A DNA stretch of 58,153 nucleotides from Flavobacterium hercynium. Lineage in GTDB: Bacteria > Bacteroidota > Bacteroidia > Flavobacteriales > Flavobacteriaceae. The first letter of the stretch is position 1. Each line of letters starts with the position of its first letter. The position numbers were made by a program, and so were the translations under genes. The stretch is from positions 1-58,153 of the forward strand of contig NZ_MUGW01000010.1 in assembly GCF_002217285.1 (NCBI RefSeq), read 5' to 3'. The notes below the pieces were generated by a model. It saw only the letters and a program-made list of their open reading frames with translations, was not told where the DNA came from and ran no database searches. This document shows, in pieces, positions 1 through 9,680 of this stretch.

Positions 1-141
1 GTAAGAACCAGACAACACAAGGGATTGTAAGATTTATCACAAAATTTTTAATATAAATATTTTGTCGCATAATTTTTTTGTTATAAAATTGTTTCAATTA
101 TTAACCAAATGTAATTTTTTTAACAAAAAACCCAAACTATT

Positions 142-1095
142 ATGAAAAAGGTTCTTTTTTCTGCAATCGCAGCCTTACTGCTGTTTTCTTGTCAAAATGA
201 TCAATCTGAATCTGCAGATTCTAACTTAAGCGCTGTTGCTGCACATCGCGGATGTGCTTCTCAGGAAGTATTAGCTGCACAACTAAAAGCAGATCCTACT
301 CTTGCTATTAGAATGAATGAAATTGAGGCTTTTACAGCCAAAAACCTACTAACAGGCCGTTTAGTAAACGGTGTTATTGAAATTCCGGTTGTAGTAAATG
401 TATTGTACAGAACTACAGCAGAAAACATCTCCAATACACAAATTCAATCTCAGATTGATGTATTAAACAAAGATTTTAATGCAACAAACCCTGATTTTGC
501 AAATGTTCCTGCACTATTCTCTGGCGTAAAAGCAAACGTAGGAATTAGATTTGTTTTAGATCAGGTAATTAGAAAATCTACAACAAAATCTTCATGGGGA
601 TATAATGATGCTATGAAAAAAGTAGCTCAAGGTGGTCTTGCGCCAACATCTCCAACAACGAAACTTAACATGTGGTCAGCGGTTATTGGTAGCGGTATAT
701 TAGGTTATGCGCAATTTCCAGGAGGAGCTGCTGCTACTGACGGTGTTGTTATTGACCCTAAATATTTTGGTTTATCAGGTTCTGCCAATGCGCCATTTAA
801 CTTAGGAAGAACAGGTACTCATGAAGTGGGTCACTGGTTGAATTTACGCCATATTTGGGGAGATGCTACTTGCGGAAGTGATTTAGTAAGTGATACTCCA
901 ACACATAATGAAGAAAACTATGGTGCGCCAGCATATCCACATTACAGCACATGCTCAGGAACTCCTGTAGAAATGACAATGAACTATATGGATTATGTAA
1001 ATGACAACGCTATGTACATGTTTACAAACGGTCAAAAAAGCAGAATCGCAGCTATTTTCGCAACAGGTGGTCCAAGAGCGGCATTTGGAATCTAA
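142..1095 (+). CDS. M43 (pappalysin-like) zinc metalloprotease, lipoprotein
   Basis: This is a secreted or surface-anchored zinc endopeptidase. The N-terminus is a lipoprotein signal with lipobox LLFSC followed by QND, so the protein should be lipid-anchored at the envelope. The extended zinc site HEVGHWLNLRH lies at about residues 227-237 (His227, Glu228, His231, His237) and is followed by WGD. A Met-turn segment, MTMNYMDY, comes at about 278-285. This arrangement and the 317-aa length fit the M43 cytophagalysin/pappalysin family seen in Bacteroidota. It is monocistronic, with its own terminator just downstream. There is no C-terminal type IX sorting domain. The natural substrate cannot be told from sequence. 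Confidence 0.9.
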   Translation: MKKVLFSAIAALLLFSCQNDQSESADSNLSAVAAHRGCASQEVLAAQLKADPTLAIRMNEIEAFTAKNLLTGRLVNGVIEIPVVVNVLYRTTAENISNTQIQSQIDVLNKDFNATNPDFANVPALFSGVKANVGIRFVLDQVIRKSTTKSSWGYNDAMKKVAQGGLAPTSPTTKLNMWSAVIGSGILGYAQFPGGAAATDGVVIDPKYFGLSGSANAPFNLGRTGTHEVGHWLNLRHIWGDATCGSDLVSDTPTHNEENYGAPAYPHYSTCSGTPVEMTMNYMDYVNDNAMYMFTNGQKSRIAAIFATGGPRAAFGI

Positions 1096-1115
1096 AAAAT
1101 AAAAATTGTAATACT

Positions 1116-1146
1116 AAAAGCGAGATTTAACCATCTCGCTTTTTTT
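1116..1146 (+). terminator. Rho-independent terminator of the metalloprotease gene
   Basis: An 11-bp perfect stem (AAAAGCGAGAT paired with ATCTCGCTTTT, loop TTAACC) is followed by a run of T residues, 20 nt after the stop codon. Confidence 0.85.
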
Positions 1147-1204
1147 GTGCTCAATACTAAAATTCCCAAAGCTTTTGACTACATTTATATTCTAAACTTA
1201 AATT

Positions 1205-2296
1205 ATGATCACATCGAAAGTCATTTCAAACGGAATATTAAGAGCCTTAGCCACTATACTAGTAGTCGGAATTGTTTTGTATTTTTTATACGAAATACAA
1301 ACTGTAATTGTTTATTTATGCATTTCCTTATTGTTATGCCTTATTGCTAATCCGCTGGTTCAGTTTTTAAAAAACAAACTCAAATTCGGAAATTCCTTAG
1401 CAGCATCCGTCACTATAATTCTGTTTGTATTATTAATCGTTGGCTTTATATTGCTATTTGTACCTCTAATTATATCTCAAGCCAATAACTTATCACTTTT
1501 AGACACCAATAGCCTCCAGAAACAATTTATTGAAACAGAACGCAGTATCGAAGCTTACTTTAATATTCAGCATTTAGATTTTAATAAAGTACTTAACAAC
1601 CCTAAAGTTACGTCAATGATGGATTTTAGCTATTTTACCAACTTCATTAATTCTATTATGATATTTGTTGCCGATATGGGAATGGGATTAGTTTCTGTAT
1701 TTTTTATTACTTTTTTCCTTGTAAAAGATCAGGACAACTTTAAATCAAATGCCAGAAAAATTTTGCCGGATCACAACGAAGACAAGATCATAAACTCAGT
1801 AATTAAGATCAACCATTTTTTAACCCGTTATTTTATCGGATTATTGCTGCAGCTAACCGTTGTTTTTATTTTGTACCTTATTGTACTAATCATATTTGGA
1901 AATAAAAACGCTTTTGTAATTGCCTTTTTATGTGCGATCCTAAATATCATTCCTTATTTGGGTCCGATTATAGGTACCATATTAGCCGCTATATTAACGA
2001 TGATTAGTTTAATTGGTCAGGATTTCAGAACTGAAATTTTACCTACAACTATTTATGTCGTAATAGGATTTTTGATTGTTCAGGCTATTGATAATAACAT
2101 TAGCCAACCTATCATTTCGTCAAAAAGTGTAAATTCGCACCCGTTAGAAATTTTCTTAATTATTTTAATAAGCGGAATTACCTTTGGAATTGTGGGAATG
2201 ATTATCGCCATTCCGGTTTTTACGATGATAAAAGTAATTTTAAAAGAATTTTTTCCTGACAACAAAATTGTCTCCGTATTAACCGAAAGAATCTAG
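1205..2296 (+). CDS. AI-2E family transporter (PerM-like permease)
   Basis: This is an inner-membrane protein of the AI-2E exporter-like (UPF0118/PerM) family. It has two or three N-terminal hydrophobic helices, a less hydrophobic central stretch at about residues 95-150, and four or five further helices at the C-terminus. The C-terminal half carries the family pattern NIIPYLGPIIGT at about residues 245-257 and a QAIDNNISQPIISSKSV segment near residue 300. The length of 363 aa is typical. Members are proposed to transport signalling molecules or ions, and the substrate here is unknown. The next gene starts 2 nt after the stop, so the two are probably co-transcribed. Confidence 0.88.
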   Translation: MITSKVISNGILRALATILVVGIVLYFLYEIQTVIVYLCISLLLCLIANPLVQFLKNKLKFGNSLAASVTIILFVLLIVGFILLFVPLIISQANNLSLLDTNSLQKQFIETERSIEAYFNIQHLDFNKVLNNPKVTSMMDFSYFTNFINSIMIFVADMGMGLVSVFFITFFLVKDQDNFKSNARKILPDHNEDKIINSVIKINHFLTRYFIGLLLQLTVVFILYLIVLIIFGNKNAFVIAFLCAILNIIPYLGPIIGTILAAILTMISLIGQDFRTEILPTTIYVVIGFLIVQAIDNNISQPIISSKSVNSHPLEIFLIILISGITFGIVGMIIAIPVFTMIKVILKEFFPDNKIVSVLTERI

Positions 2297-2298
2297 CA

Positions 2299-3480
2299 TT
2301 GAACGAATCGATTTTAAATAAAAACATACAAGAATTTATAACTCAAAATTGTGGTATTTCCGTTGCTAAATTAGCGCTTCAAAAGAATCCGTTTCCAGAA
2401 GTAGAATGGATTTCAATTCTAAATCAGATTGAAGCCAAAACGAAAGCAAAAGAGAAATTGCCAACGTGGTTTTCGACAGAAAATATTATTTATCCCAGCA
2501 GAGTTTCTGTAGAACAGACTTCTTCTGAAAAAACAGCAATCTATAAAGCCTCCCTTATTTCCGGAAAGACCTTAATTGATCTTACCGGAGGTTTTGGTGT
2601 AGATGATTATTACTTTTCCAAAAAGTTCGAGAGCATTACGCATTGCGAAATCAATTCTGATTTATCTGCCATTGTAAAGCATAATTTTGATTGTTTAAAA
2701 GTAGAAAATTGTACTTTTCACAACAATGATTCTACGGATGTATTAAGCGAAACCAATCAAAATTTTGACTGGATCTATATTGATCCTTCACGCAGAAATG
2801 ATGCGAAAGGAAAAGTCTTTATGCTCCGGGATTGTTTACCCAATGTTCCTGAATTATTAGATTTCTATTTTGAAAAAGCGAATGCTGTATTAATTAAAAC
2901 AGCACCATTATTGGATATTTCTGCTGGCTTATCGGAATTAAAATTCGTCAAAAACATTCATATTGTTGCCTTAGAGAATGAAGTAAAAGAATTGCTTTTC
3001 GAAATTCACAATCAGTATCAAGGCGATATCACTATCAAAACGGCTAATATTCTAAAAGATACAACAGAAACTTTTGAATTTGTTTTAGACAGCGAAAACA
3101 CTTTTGCAACTTTCGATCTTCCTCAAAAATTTGTCTATGAACCCAATGCAGCGATCATGAAATCGGGAGGATTTGATCAGGTAAGTGCAGTTTTTAATTT
3201 AGATAAATTGCATAAGCACTCGCACTTATATACATCTGAAGTTTTAATTGATTTTCCGGGAAGAACTTTTGAAACTGAACAGGTCATTCCGTACAGTAAA
3301 AATGAGATGAAAACGGCACTAGCGAATCAGCAGGCCAATGTTACAACACGAAATTTTCCGGACACTGTAGAGAACATTAGAAAAAAATGGAAAATAAAAA
3401 GTGGCGGAAATGTTTATTGTTTTTTTACAACTGATAAAAATGATAACAAAATAGTTTTAATTTGCAGAAAAATTACTTAA
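2299..3480 (+). CDS. THUMP-like class I SAM-dependent methyltransferase
   Basis: This is a predicted cytosolic Rossmann-fold methyltransferase. SAM-binding motif I is IDLTGGFGVDD at about residues 93-103, an acidic strand-2 residue occurs in CEINSD (about 116-121), and the catalytic-loop motif is IDPSRR at 161-166. This is the set seen in the conserved Bacteroidota THUMP-like methyltransferases, whose substrate is presumed to be RNA. The best-supported start is TTG at 2299, directly behind the AI-2E gene. No ATG giving a complete N-terminus is present. The downstream gene starts 2 nt after the stop. Modification target not determined. Confidence 0.8.
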   Translation: MNESILNKNIQEFITQNCGISVAKLALQKNPFPEVEWISILNQIEAKTKAKEKLPTWFSTENIIYPSRVSVEQTSSEKTAIYKASLISGKTLIDLTGGFGVDDYYFSKKFESITHCEINSDLSAIVKHNFDCLKVENCTFHNNDSTDVLSETNQNFDWIYIDPSRRNDAKGKVFMLRDCLPNVPELLDFYFEKANAVLIKTAPLLDISAGLSELKFVKNIHIVALENEVKELLFEIHNQYQGDITIKTANILKDTTETFEFVLDSENTFATFDLPQKFVYEPNAAIMKSGGFDQVSAVFNLDKLHKHSHLYTSEVLIDFPGRTFETEQVIPYSKNEMKTALANQQANVTTRNFPDTVENIRKKWKIKSGGNVYCFFTTDKNDNKIVLICRKIT

Positions 3481-3482
3481 AA

Positions 3483-4049
3483 ATGAAACAACTAATTACA
3501 TTAACTTTTTTTCTATTAAATCTTTGTGCATTTGCTCAAAAACCATGTGAATACAGTGCTAACGTAAAAGACTCTATCGGAACTTACAAAGTAACTAACG
3601 AATATATGATTAGTGAGAAAAACTTTGGGGGAACATTTGATTATCTTTTCTTTTCATTGGCACAAACAGATGGTTTACCAACTTTGAATCTACAGCTTAT
3701 TCAAAAAAGCAATACGTTTATAAAAGCAAATTGTTTTGATAAAAACTCAAAGATTTTTTTACAATTAGAAAACGGAAAAATTGTTACTTTAATTCATATC
3801 GATAAAGAAAACTGTGGTACGTTTATTCAGGGCGAAAAAGGTTCTGACAACCGTATTACAACAGGGATTTTTATGTTCCTGAAAGATAATTTTGAGGAAC
3901 TTAAAAATTCGCCTATCAGCATTATGAGAGTAAAGTATTTAACGAATACAGAGGACTATATTGTGAAGCGTGAATTGGTTTCTGAGCTTACTAAAAAAAC
4001 GTATAAGCCCAATACATACTTCATAGACAATATTCGTTGCGTGGAATAG
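3483..4049 (+). CDS. Exported protein of unknown function
   Basis: I do not recognise this family. The ATG at 3483 is chosen because it begins directly with a signal peptide (MKQLITLTFFLLNLCAFAQ, cleavage after FA-Q), whereas an ATG seven codons upstream would add a charged extension before it. The mature part is about 170 aa, with four or so cysteines (Cys near the mature N-terminus, one mid-protein, NIRC near the end) that could form disulfides, and no transmembrane segment. It is probably a periplasmic protein, third in a run with the AI-2E permease and the methyltransferase, and it converges on the dipeptidase gene with a 1-nt gap. Confidence 0.65.
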   Translation: MKQLITLTFFLLNLCAFAQKPCEYSANVKDSIGTYKVTNEYMISEKNFGGTFDYLFFSLAQTDGLPTLNLQLIQKSNTFIKANCFDKNSKIFLQLENGKIVTLIHIDKENCGTFIQGEKGSDNRITTGIFMFLKDNFEELKNSPISIMRVKYLTNTEDYIVKRELVSELTKKTYKPNTYFIDNIRCVE

Positions 4050-4050
4050 T

Positions 4051-4722
4051 TTATTCGCAATTCCATTTTTGATTGGAGACTTTATCTTTTAAACCTGTTT
4101 TTAAATTATAATGCCACCATTCTGAATCAAAAGAATTGAATCCGTTTTCGATCATCACTTTTTTTAGAAATTTTCTGTTTGCTTTTACAGCATCAGGAAG
4201 ATTAGTATAATTGTGACTTGCCTGAAATCCGAAGAAATCAAAAGAAGTGCCCATTTCAACTTCTTTACCTTTAGCATCGACTAATGAAATATCAACGGCT
4301 CCTCCTCTATTGTGGATGGAGCCTTTTTTTGGATCTGCTACATACTCTGGTTTTGGAACAAGCACAAACATTTTTTTCTGAATAGATAAAGGTCTATAAC
4401 AATCGTAAAGCTTTATTTTAAAACCTTTTTTCATAAAATCATTATTGGCTGCAATCAAAGCTTTAACCGTTTTTAGGCGTAGAAAACACTCAGCACAATC
4501 GTATACTTTTGCTTTTAAGAAATTATCTTCTGTAGCATATTTCATGTCATAAATAAAATCCCTACTGTAGTCTTTTAAATTGACAAAAGTTGTATCGGCA
4601 ATATCTTGTTTCGATGGAACAGCGTAAGTTTCATTTTGCGCTTTTGATGGAATCGAAAAAAGAAAAATTCCTAAAAAAAGAATGACATTACTATAGCGCG
4701 TTATGTTGGTTTTTATTTTCAT
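4051..4722 (-). CDS. D-alanyl-D-alanine dipeptidase, VanX/DdpX type (M15D)
   Basis: This zinc dipeptidase cleaves D-Ala-D-Ala. The M15D active-site set is complete: Arg110 in DCYRP, zinc ligands His137 and Asp144 in SIHNRGGAVDISLVD, catalytic Glu201 and zinc ligand His204 in SEWWHYN. An N-terminal hydrophobic segment ending in SKAQ at about residue 29 is a signal peptide, so it should act in the periplasm on peptidoglycan-derived dipeptides rather than serve cytoplasmic vancomycin resistance. No vanH, vanA or sensor genes are nearby, which supports a scavenging or wall-recycling role. It is monocistronic and convergent with the upstream exported protein gene. Confidence 0.88.
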   Translation of the reverse strand: MKIKTNITRYSNVILFLGIFLFSIPSKAQNETYAVPSKQDIADTTFVNLKDYSRDFIYDMKYATEDNFLKAKVYDCAECFLRLKTVKALIAANNDFMKKGFKIKLYDCYRPLSIQKKMFVLVPKPEYVADPKKGSIHNRGGAVDISLVDAKGKEVEMGTSFDFFGFQASHNYTNLPDAVKANRKFLKKVMIENGFNSFDSEWWHYNLKTGLKDKVSNQKWNCE

Positions 4723-4817
4723 TTGTACTGGTTATTTGTGGTAAATATAAGTAAAAACGAACGACACCAAAAAATTGGTCTTTATTTCGTGCTCTTTTAT
4801 ATTCCGTTTTGAATTTT

Positions 4818-5639
4818 CTAAAAAATACTCATATTTTCGGGCTTGATGACAAATCCTAAACGAAGCATACTATCCTGTCTCTGATAATCTATTAAACTTT
4901 CGGTATAACCAACAAACCATTGAAGTGTAAGATAGTAATTCTCGTTTGCATACGGTTTCCAGTTTAGCTGTGTTTGCAACGAACCATAATTCAGTAATCC
5001 GCTTCCTTTTCTAAACAAAACATCTGCACTCCAGCGCCCCGGTTTGATCTGGTAAGAAGCACTTGCTTCACCATAACCAACATAATTGGTTAGATTGGGA
5101 TTATCGTCTTTATCTACTAACGGAAACCAGCCTCGCAATCCCACTGTCCAGCGTGGAGAAATTTGCGATTTTAAAGAAAAGGCAAGCATATTCCACGTTC
5201 GGGAATAAATAGAATCCCTTCCGTTTGATTCGTGTTCAAAGGATATTGTTCCATACGTTAATCTTCCACCGGCAAGATAAAAAGGACGAACAAGTGCAAT
5301 ACCCGGATTAAAATTAATTTCTGCAAAGGGTTTTGAATTGGCATAGATATCCCAAAATGCTTTTTGTGTATACATTAAGTACGGAAAAAAACCGCCTAAA
5401 ATTGGTTTTGAATTTAATCGCTGTTTAAAACTAACCTGATATTTTACATCGGCAGAGTTTCTGGTAATGGGACCATTTAAGGGTACTCCGGATAAGAAAT
5501 AATTGTCGCGGTGGACAGAAAAACTAGCTTCTTTTAAAAGAGAATCGGCTGCACGAAAATCTTTATCGTGTTCGAATAATTGAGCATTAGCATTAAACGA
5601 AATTAAAATGCAGAACGTAATTAAATATTTTAGGTACAT
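4818..5639 (-). CDS. pldA: Outer-membrane phospholipase A (OMPLA/PldA family)
   Basis: This is an outer-membrane beta-barrel phospholipase A1. The catalytic region reads FEHESNGRDS with His136 and Ser138, and Asn150 lies in SRTWN. The spacings (His+2 = Ser, His+14 = Asn) match E. coli OMPLA His142/Ser144/Asn156. The N-terminus is a signal peptide ending in ANAQ at residue 20. The mature protein of about 253 aa fits a 12-strand barrel, and the last residue is Phe, usual for outer-membrane barrels. It hydrolyses misplaced phospholipids in the outer leaflet. Known members are regulated by calcium-dependent dimerisation. Confidence 0.9.
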   Translation of the reverse strand: MYLKYLITFCILISFNANAQLFEHDKDFRAADSLLKEASFSVHRDNYFLSGVPLNGPITRNSADVKYQVSFKQRLNSKPILGGFFPYLMYTQKAFWDIYANSKPFAEINFNPGIALVRPFYLAGGRLTYGTISFEHESNGRDSIYSRTWNMLAFSLKSQISPRWTVGLRGWFPLVDKDDNPNLTNYVGYGEASASYQIKPGRWSADVLFRKGSGLLNYGSLQTQLNWKPYANENYYLTLQWFVGYTESLIDYQRQDSMLRLGFVIKPENMSIF

Positions 5640-6038
5640 AGTAAGATTTAAAGTGATAATTGTAAAGTGCTTTTTACACTAATTTACGGTATTTTAATGA
5701 ATGATTAAGCAATAAAAACAGTTATTTACATGGATTTTCAAAGTCTATTTTACAAAATTATCTTACATACGAAATAAAATAAGTTACTTTCAGGTAAGTA
5801 ATTTTCGTTGTTTACACCCTGCTTTTTTCTTCTGGTGCGTTGTAATTAATATCCTTTTTTCAATTATACAGAAGAAAACAAAACAATAAAAAATAAACAT
5901 AAAACACACAAAATAAAGCATTTAAAACTAGAAGTGACTTTTTTTTAAATGGAAAATTTTATCTTATCTAACTTCAATTTCTGGCACATTATCGCTCTGC
6001 AATGATCCGATTTCAAAAAATGAGATTAATCTTTATTA
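5640..6038. other. Divergent intergenic region, no gene seen
   Basis: This AT-rich stretch lies between the leftward phospholipase gene and the rightward TonB receptor gene. Apart from the receptor promoter at its right end, I see only a possible minus-strand -7 box (CAAAATTA at 5753-5760, reading TAATTTTG on the minus strand) without a good -33 partner. No open frame with coding character. Confidence 0.5.
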
Positions 6039-6069
6039 TTTGTATTTAATCTAAATAACGATAAATTTG
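6039..6069 (+). promoter_or_regulatory. Bacteroidota-type promoter for the TonB receptor/PepSY operon
   Basis: TTTG at 6039-6042, a 19-nt spacer, then TAAATTTG at 6062-6069. This matches the Flavobacterium consensus (TTG, about 17-23 nt, TAnnTTTG). Transcription would start near 6076, giving a short leader to the ATG at 6095. Confidence 0.8.
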
Positions 6070-6094
6070 CACCACTAAAATTTAAATAACCGCC

Positions 6095-8539
6095 ATGAAA
6101 TTTACTTATCTGTTTGTGCTGCTTGCTTTTTTTAGCATTGGGCATGCACAAAATTCACAAATTACGGGAACAATAAATTCCGAAAATAATGGAGCAGTTT
6201 CTTTCGCTGCTGTATCTGTCAAAAATCTTAAAAAAGGCGCAACTGCCGATGAAAAAGGTTATTTTCAGTTTAACAATTTAACTCCGGGAACTTATACATT
6301 AGTTTTTACTGGAATGGGATTTTCTACTCAGGAAAAAACAGTTGACTTACAGGAGAATGAAAAACTAGAACTTAACATTGTTTTAAAAGAAAACATTAAT
6401 ACGCTGCAAACGGTTGAAATTACAGGCCGTAAAGAAAAATCATACCGAAATACAAAATCATTTATTGGAGCTAAAACCGAAATAGCTTTAAAAGATTTGC
6501 CTCAGGCTGTTTCGTATGCAACTAAGGAATTAATTGCAGATCAGGGCTCGATTCGTGTGGGTGAAATCGTTAAAAACTTTAGTGGTGTAAGTCAATTTAC
6601 TTTTTACGATGATATTTCGATTAGAGGATTTAGAATTAATGGAGGAAGTAACACACAATTGCTAAACGGATTAAGAACTTCAACCGGATTCTGGAAACAG
6701 CCATTAGCAAATTACTTAGAACGCGTAGAAGTTTTAAAAGGACCGTCATCGGCTTTGTTTGGTAATGCTTCTCCGGGTGGAGTGTTAAACCGTGTAACTA
6801 AAAAACCATTAGATCAGGCTGCAAACAGTGTTAGTTTTTCTACAGGAAGTTTTAATACTTTAAGAGCTTTAGCTGACTTTACCGGACCGCTAACGGAAGA
6901 TAAATCACTTTTGTACCGTTTGAATCTTGGTTACGAAAATGCGAATAGTTTTAGAGATTTACAATTTGATAAAAATCTTGTCTTTGCTCCTTCTCTTTCG
7001 TTTTTACCTAATGATAAAACAAGTGTAAATTTCGATTTAATTTATACGAGCTCAAAAAGTATACTAGATCGTGGTCAGTCTACTTATGAGAACAATCTTT
7101 ATTCGACGAAAACATCTCAATCATTGAACTCAACCAACGATTACCTGAATGAGGAAACGTATATCGTAACAACATCTTTAAATCACCAATTTACAGATCG
7201 TTTATCTTTCTCTGCTTCTTATATTCGTACAGGTTACAACGAAGACCTGTTAGAGCATCGTGGTGCAAACAAATATGCTGTAAATGCTGATGGAACCACT
7301 ATTCCAACAGCTATTGAAATGCAGGTTTTTATGCGTAAGCGTAAGCGCTATATTGACAATCTTTCGAGCTTTTTAAAGTATGAAGCTAAAACCGGTGCAC
7401 TAAGCCATAATTTGATTGCAGGTTATGATTATGCACAAGAACAAGTTCCGGCAGGAGGTTCTCAATTACAGGCAACAGGATACAGAAATGCTGACAACAC
7501 AGGATCTATTGCGACTTATAATCCTAACAATAAAAGTGCCTACTTATTAGATGCTCAGGGAAATCCTGTTCCTAACGTAGCACACTTTAATCTTAGTAAT
7601 CCAACAGGATCACAACAATTGAAGGACATGAGTAAGTATTTTTATCAGGCGCGTCCTTTTGACCCAACCTATTACTCATTGTATGGCGTTTATGTTCAGG
7701 ATCATATTAAATTTGGCGCTTTTCAAGCCTTATTGGGAATTCGTTATGATGAGTACTCAGATAGAGAAAATTACACCAAAGACAATGAAAACAAAGTAAA
7801 ACAACATTCGTTTTTACCACGTTTTGGTTTGACATATACCGTAAATCCAAACATTAACCTTTATGGTACGTATGTTCAGGGATATAATCCTCAAACAGCT
7901 TCTTCTTTATCGAATCCAAATGCGGGAGGACCTTTTGATCCATTAACAAGTAATATGGTTGAATTTGGAGGTAAATCGTCCTGGTTTAAAGAAAAATTAT
8001 TTGTAACGCTTGCTTTGTTTAAAATTGAACAAAAAAACACGTTGTACAGTGCTAACGATCCAGCTAATATCGATTTACTGAGAGCGATTGGTAAAGAAGA
8101 ATCAAAAGGAATTGAAATTGATGTTAACGGAAACATTACACGCGAATGGAGCGTATCTGTAGCGTACTCGTATAATGAAGCGCATATCACAGAGAGTCCG
8201 ATAGTAGAAGAAATTGGCAGACAAAAACCAAATACTCCGGTTCAACAGGGAAACATCTGGACACGCTACAATTTTACTTATGGAGCCTTAAAAGACTTCG
8301 GAATTGCTATGGGATCTAATTTTGTTACCACGCGTAATTTAAGCAACAATGCAACGCAGACTATTCCGGGTTACACCTTGTTTAACGCAGCTTTGTACTA
8401 CAACATCAATAAATTTAAAATACAGCTTAATGCCAACAATATTACCAATAAAACCTATTGGGTTGGTGGTTATGATTATATTCGTTTGTTTCCGGGTGCT
8501 CCAAAAAACTGGATGCTGACACTTGGGTATTCATTTTAA
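6095..8539 (+). CDS. TonB-dependent siderophore receptor with N-terminal carboxypeptidase-regulatory-like domain
   Basis: This outer-membrane gated transporter is probably for a ferric siderophore. Order: signal peptide ending HAQ at residue 19; carboxypeptidase-regulatory-like domain at about 22-105; plug domain at about 120-240 with QAVSYATKELIADQG and RVEVLKGPSSALFGNASPGG, typical of the FhuA/FoxA siderophore class; then a 22-strand barrel ending in GYSF with terminal Phe. The NITNKTYWVGGYDYIRLFPGAPK segment near the end is also typical of siderophore receptors. It is transcribed with the PepSY protein gene, 40 nt downstream. Iron (Fur-type) regulation is likely but no operator was identified. 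Confidence 0.9.
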   Translation: MKFTYLFVLLAFFSIGHAQNSQITGTINSENNGAVSFAAVSVKNLKKGATADEKGYFQFNNLTPGTYTLVFTGMGFSTQEKTVDLQENEKLELNIVLKENINTLQTVEITGRKEKSYRNTKSFIGAKTEIALKDLPQAVSYATKELIADQGSIRVGEIVKNFSGVSQFTFYDDISIRGFRINGGSNTQLLNGLRTSTGFWKQPLANYLERVEVLKGPSSALFGNASPGGVLNRVTKKPLDQAANSVSFSTGSFNTLRALADFTGPLTEDKSLLYRLNLGYENANSFRDLQFDKNLVFAPSLSFLPNDKTSVNFDLIYTSSKSILDRGQSTYENNLYSTKTSQSLNSTNDYLNEETYIVTTSLNHQFTDRLSFSASYIRTGYNEDLLEHRGANKYAVNADGTTIPTAIEMQVFMRKRKRYIDNLSSFLKYEAKTGALSHNLIAGYDYAQEQVPAGGSQLQATGYRNADNTGSIATYNPNNKSAYLLDAQGNPVPNVAHFNLSNPTGSQQLKDMSKYFYQARPFDPTYYSLYGVYVQDHIKFGAFQALLGIRYDEYSDRENYTKDNENKVKQHSFLPRFGLTYTVNPNINLYGTYVQGYNPQTASSLSNPNAGGPFDPLTSNMVEFGGKSSWFKEKLFVTLALFKIEQKNTLYSANDPANIDLLRAIGKEESKGIEIDVNGNITREWSVSVAYSYNEAHITESPIVEEIGRQKPNTPVQQGNIWTRYNFTYGALKDFGIAMGSNFVTTRNLSNNATQTIPGYTLFNAALYYNINKFKIQLNANNITNKTYWVGGYDYIRLFPGAPKNWMLTLGYSF

Positions 8540-8579
8540 AAAACACTTTACTATATTTGAATTCCAGCAAAGAATTTAT

Positions 8580-9680
8580 ATGAATAAAACATTGAAAAAA
8601 AATATAGGAAAACTACATTTATGGCTCGGACTTGGTTCCGGGCTTGTAGTTTTTATTGTAGCATTAACAGGTAGTCTTTTGGTTTTTGAAGATGAAATTG
8701 ATGCGTATGTCAATCCTGAATTTTATACTGTCGCTACTGTTGCAGCACCTAAAAAAACAATTGATTACTGTGTTGCTATTCTTCAAAAACAGCATGCTGT
8801 CGAAAAAATAAACCGCATTTACACCTTTAATGCTCCTGATCGTACACTCCGAATTCTAGGCAAAAATACCAAAGGAAAATCGATACTGTTTTCTATTGAT
8901 CCTTATACCGGAAAAGTCCTGGCAGCTGTACCTCAAAAGAGCCGCTTTTTTTCGGTTGTTTTAGACCTGCACCGTCATTTGATTATGGGTGATTTTGGAA
9001 AATTTATCACCGGTTGTTCCGCATTGATTTTTGTTTTCTTATTGATCTCCGGAATGATACTATGGTGGCCAAAAAAGATAAAACATCTCAAACAGCGTTT
9101 GACCGTTAAATGGAATGCTTCTTTTAAAAGAGTCAATTGGGACTTTCACTCTACTTTTGGATTTTATAGCTTTCTGGTACTTCTCATCATTTGCTTAACA
9201 GGTTTAACATGGTCTTTTAAATGGTTTGAAAGTGGAATTTACCTTCTTGCCGACGGTACAACCAAAAAACCATCTACGAAGGTAAAAAACCCAACCAAAG
9301 AAGATCCTAAACTAAATCAAACCGCTTTTTATGATCGTATTTTAAAAGCAACTGATAGTATCTTTCCGTACAAAGGCAATACGCAAATCAGAATGCCTAA
9401 TGACAGCATCAATAGTATTTTTGTTATTAAAGAAAATCTGGAAAAAGCAGTTCCTAATCAGGCCAGCGCTGCCTATTTTGATCGCTATACAGCTAAAAAT
9501 ATAGAATCAAGACCTTATGAATTGTTCTCAACAGGAGATAAAGTAAGGCGCTTAATTTACCCCATCCACACCGGAAGTATTTACGGATATCCAACCAAAA
9601 TACTAGCCTTTTTAGTTTGTCTTTTTGCTGCAACCTTACCTATAAGCGGTTTTTTAATCTGGTTAGGCAGGAAAAAATAG
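8580..9680 (+). CDS. PepSY-associated TM helix protein, putative siderophore-iron reductase
   Basis: This is an inner-membrane protein with PepSY-like periplasmic domains and about four membrane spans: GLGSGLVVFIVALTGSLLVF near the N-terminus, FGKFITGCSALIFVFLLISG mid-protein, FYSFLVLLIICLTGLTW, and a C-terminal helix. Conserved histidines of the family lie in LHLWLGLGSG, DLHRHLIMG, WDFHSTFG and YPIHTGSIYG. Such proteins (FpvG/PiuB type) sit beside TonB siderophore receptors and are linked to periplasmic ferric-siderophore reduction. The ATG at 8580 is preferred because it begins MNKTLKKNIGKLHLWLG like the family. An earlier in-frame start at 8523 would overlap the receptor gene. Operon with the upstream receptor. 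Confidence 0.85.
   Translation: MNKTLKKNIGKLHLWLGLGSGLVVFIVALTGSLLVFEDEIDAYVNPEFYTVATVAAPKKTIDYCVAILQKQHAVEKINRIYTFNAPDRTLRILGKNTKGKSILFSIDPYTGKVLAAVPQKSRFFSVVLDLHRHLIMGDFGKFITGCSALIFVFLLISGMILWWPKKIKHLKQRLTVKWNASFKRVNWDFHSTFGFYSFLVLLIICLTGLTWSFKWFESGIYLLADGTTKKPSTKVKNPTKEDPKLNQTAFYDRILKATDSIFPYKGNTQIRMPNDSINSIFVIKENLEKAVPNQASAAYFDRYTAKNIESRPYELFSTGDKVRRLIYPIHTGSIYGYPTKILAFLVCLFAATLPISGFLIWLGRKK

Noticed and set aside
1147..1350. Open frame of 67 codons on the plus strand
   Set aside because: It overlaps the start of the AI-2E permease gene in another frame and has no coding character; the permease reading is coherent from 1205.
4051..4722. Vancomycin-resistance gene vanX
   Set aside because: The protein has a signal peptide and stands alone without vanH/vanA, so a periplasmic wall-recycling dipeptidase is more likely.
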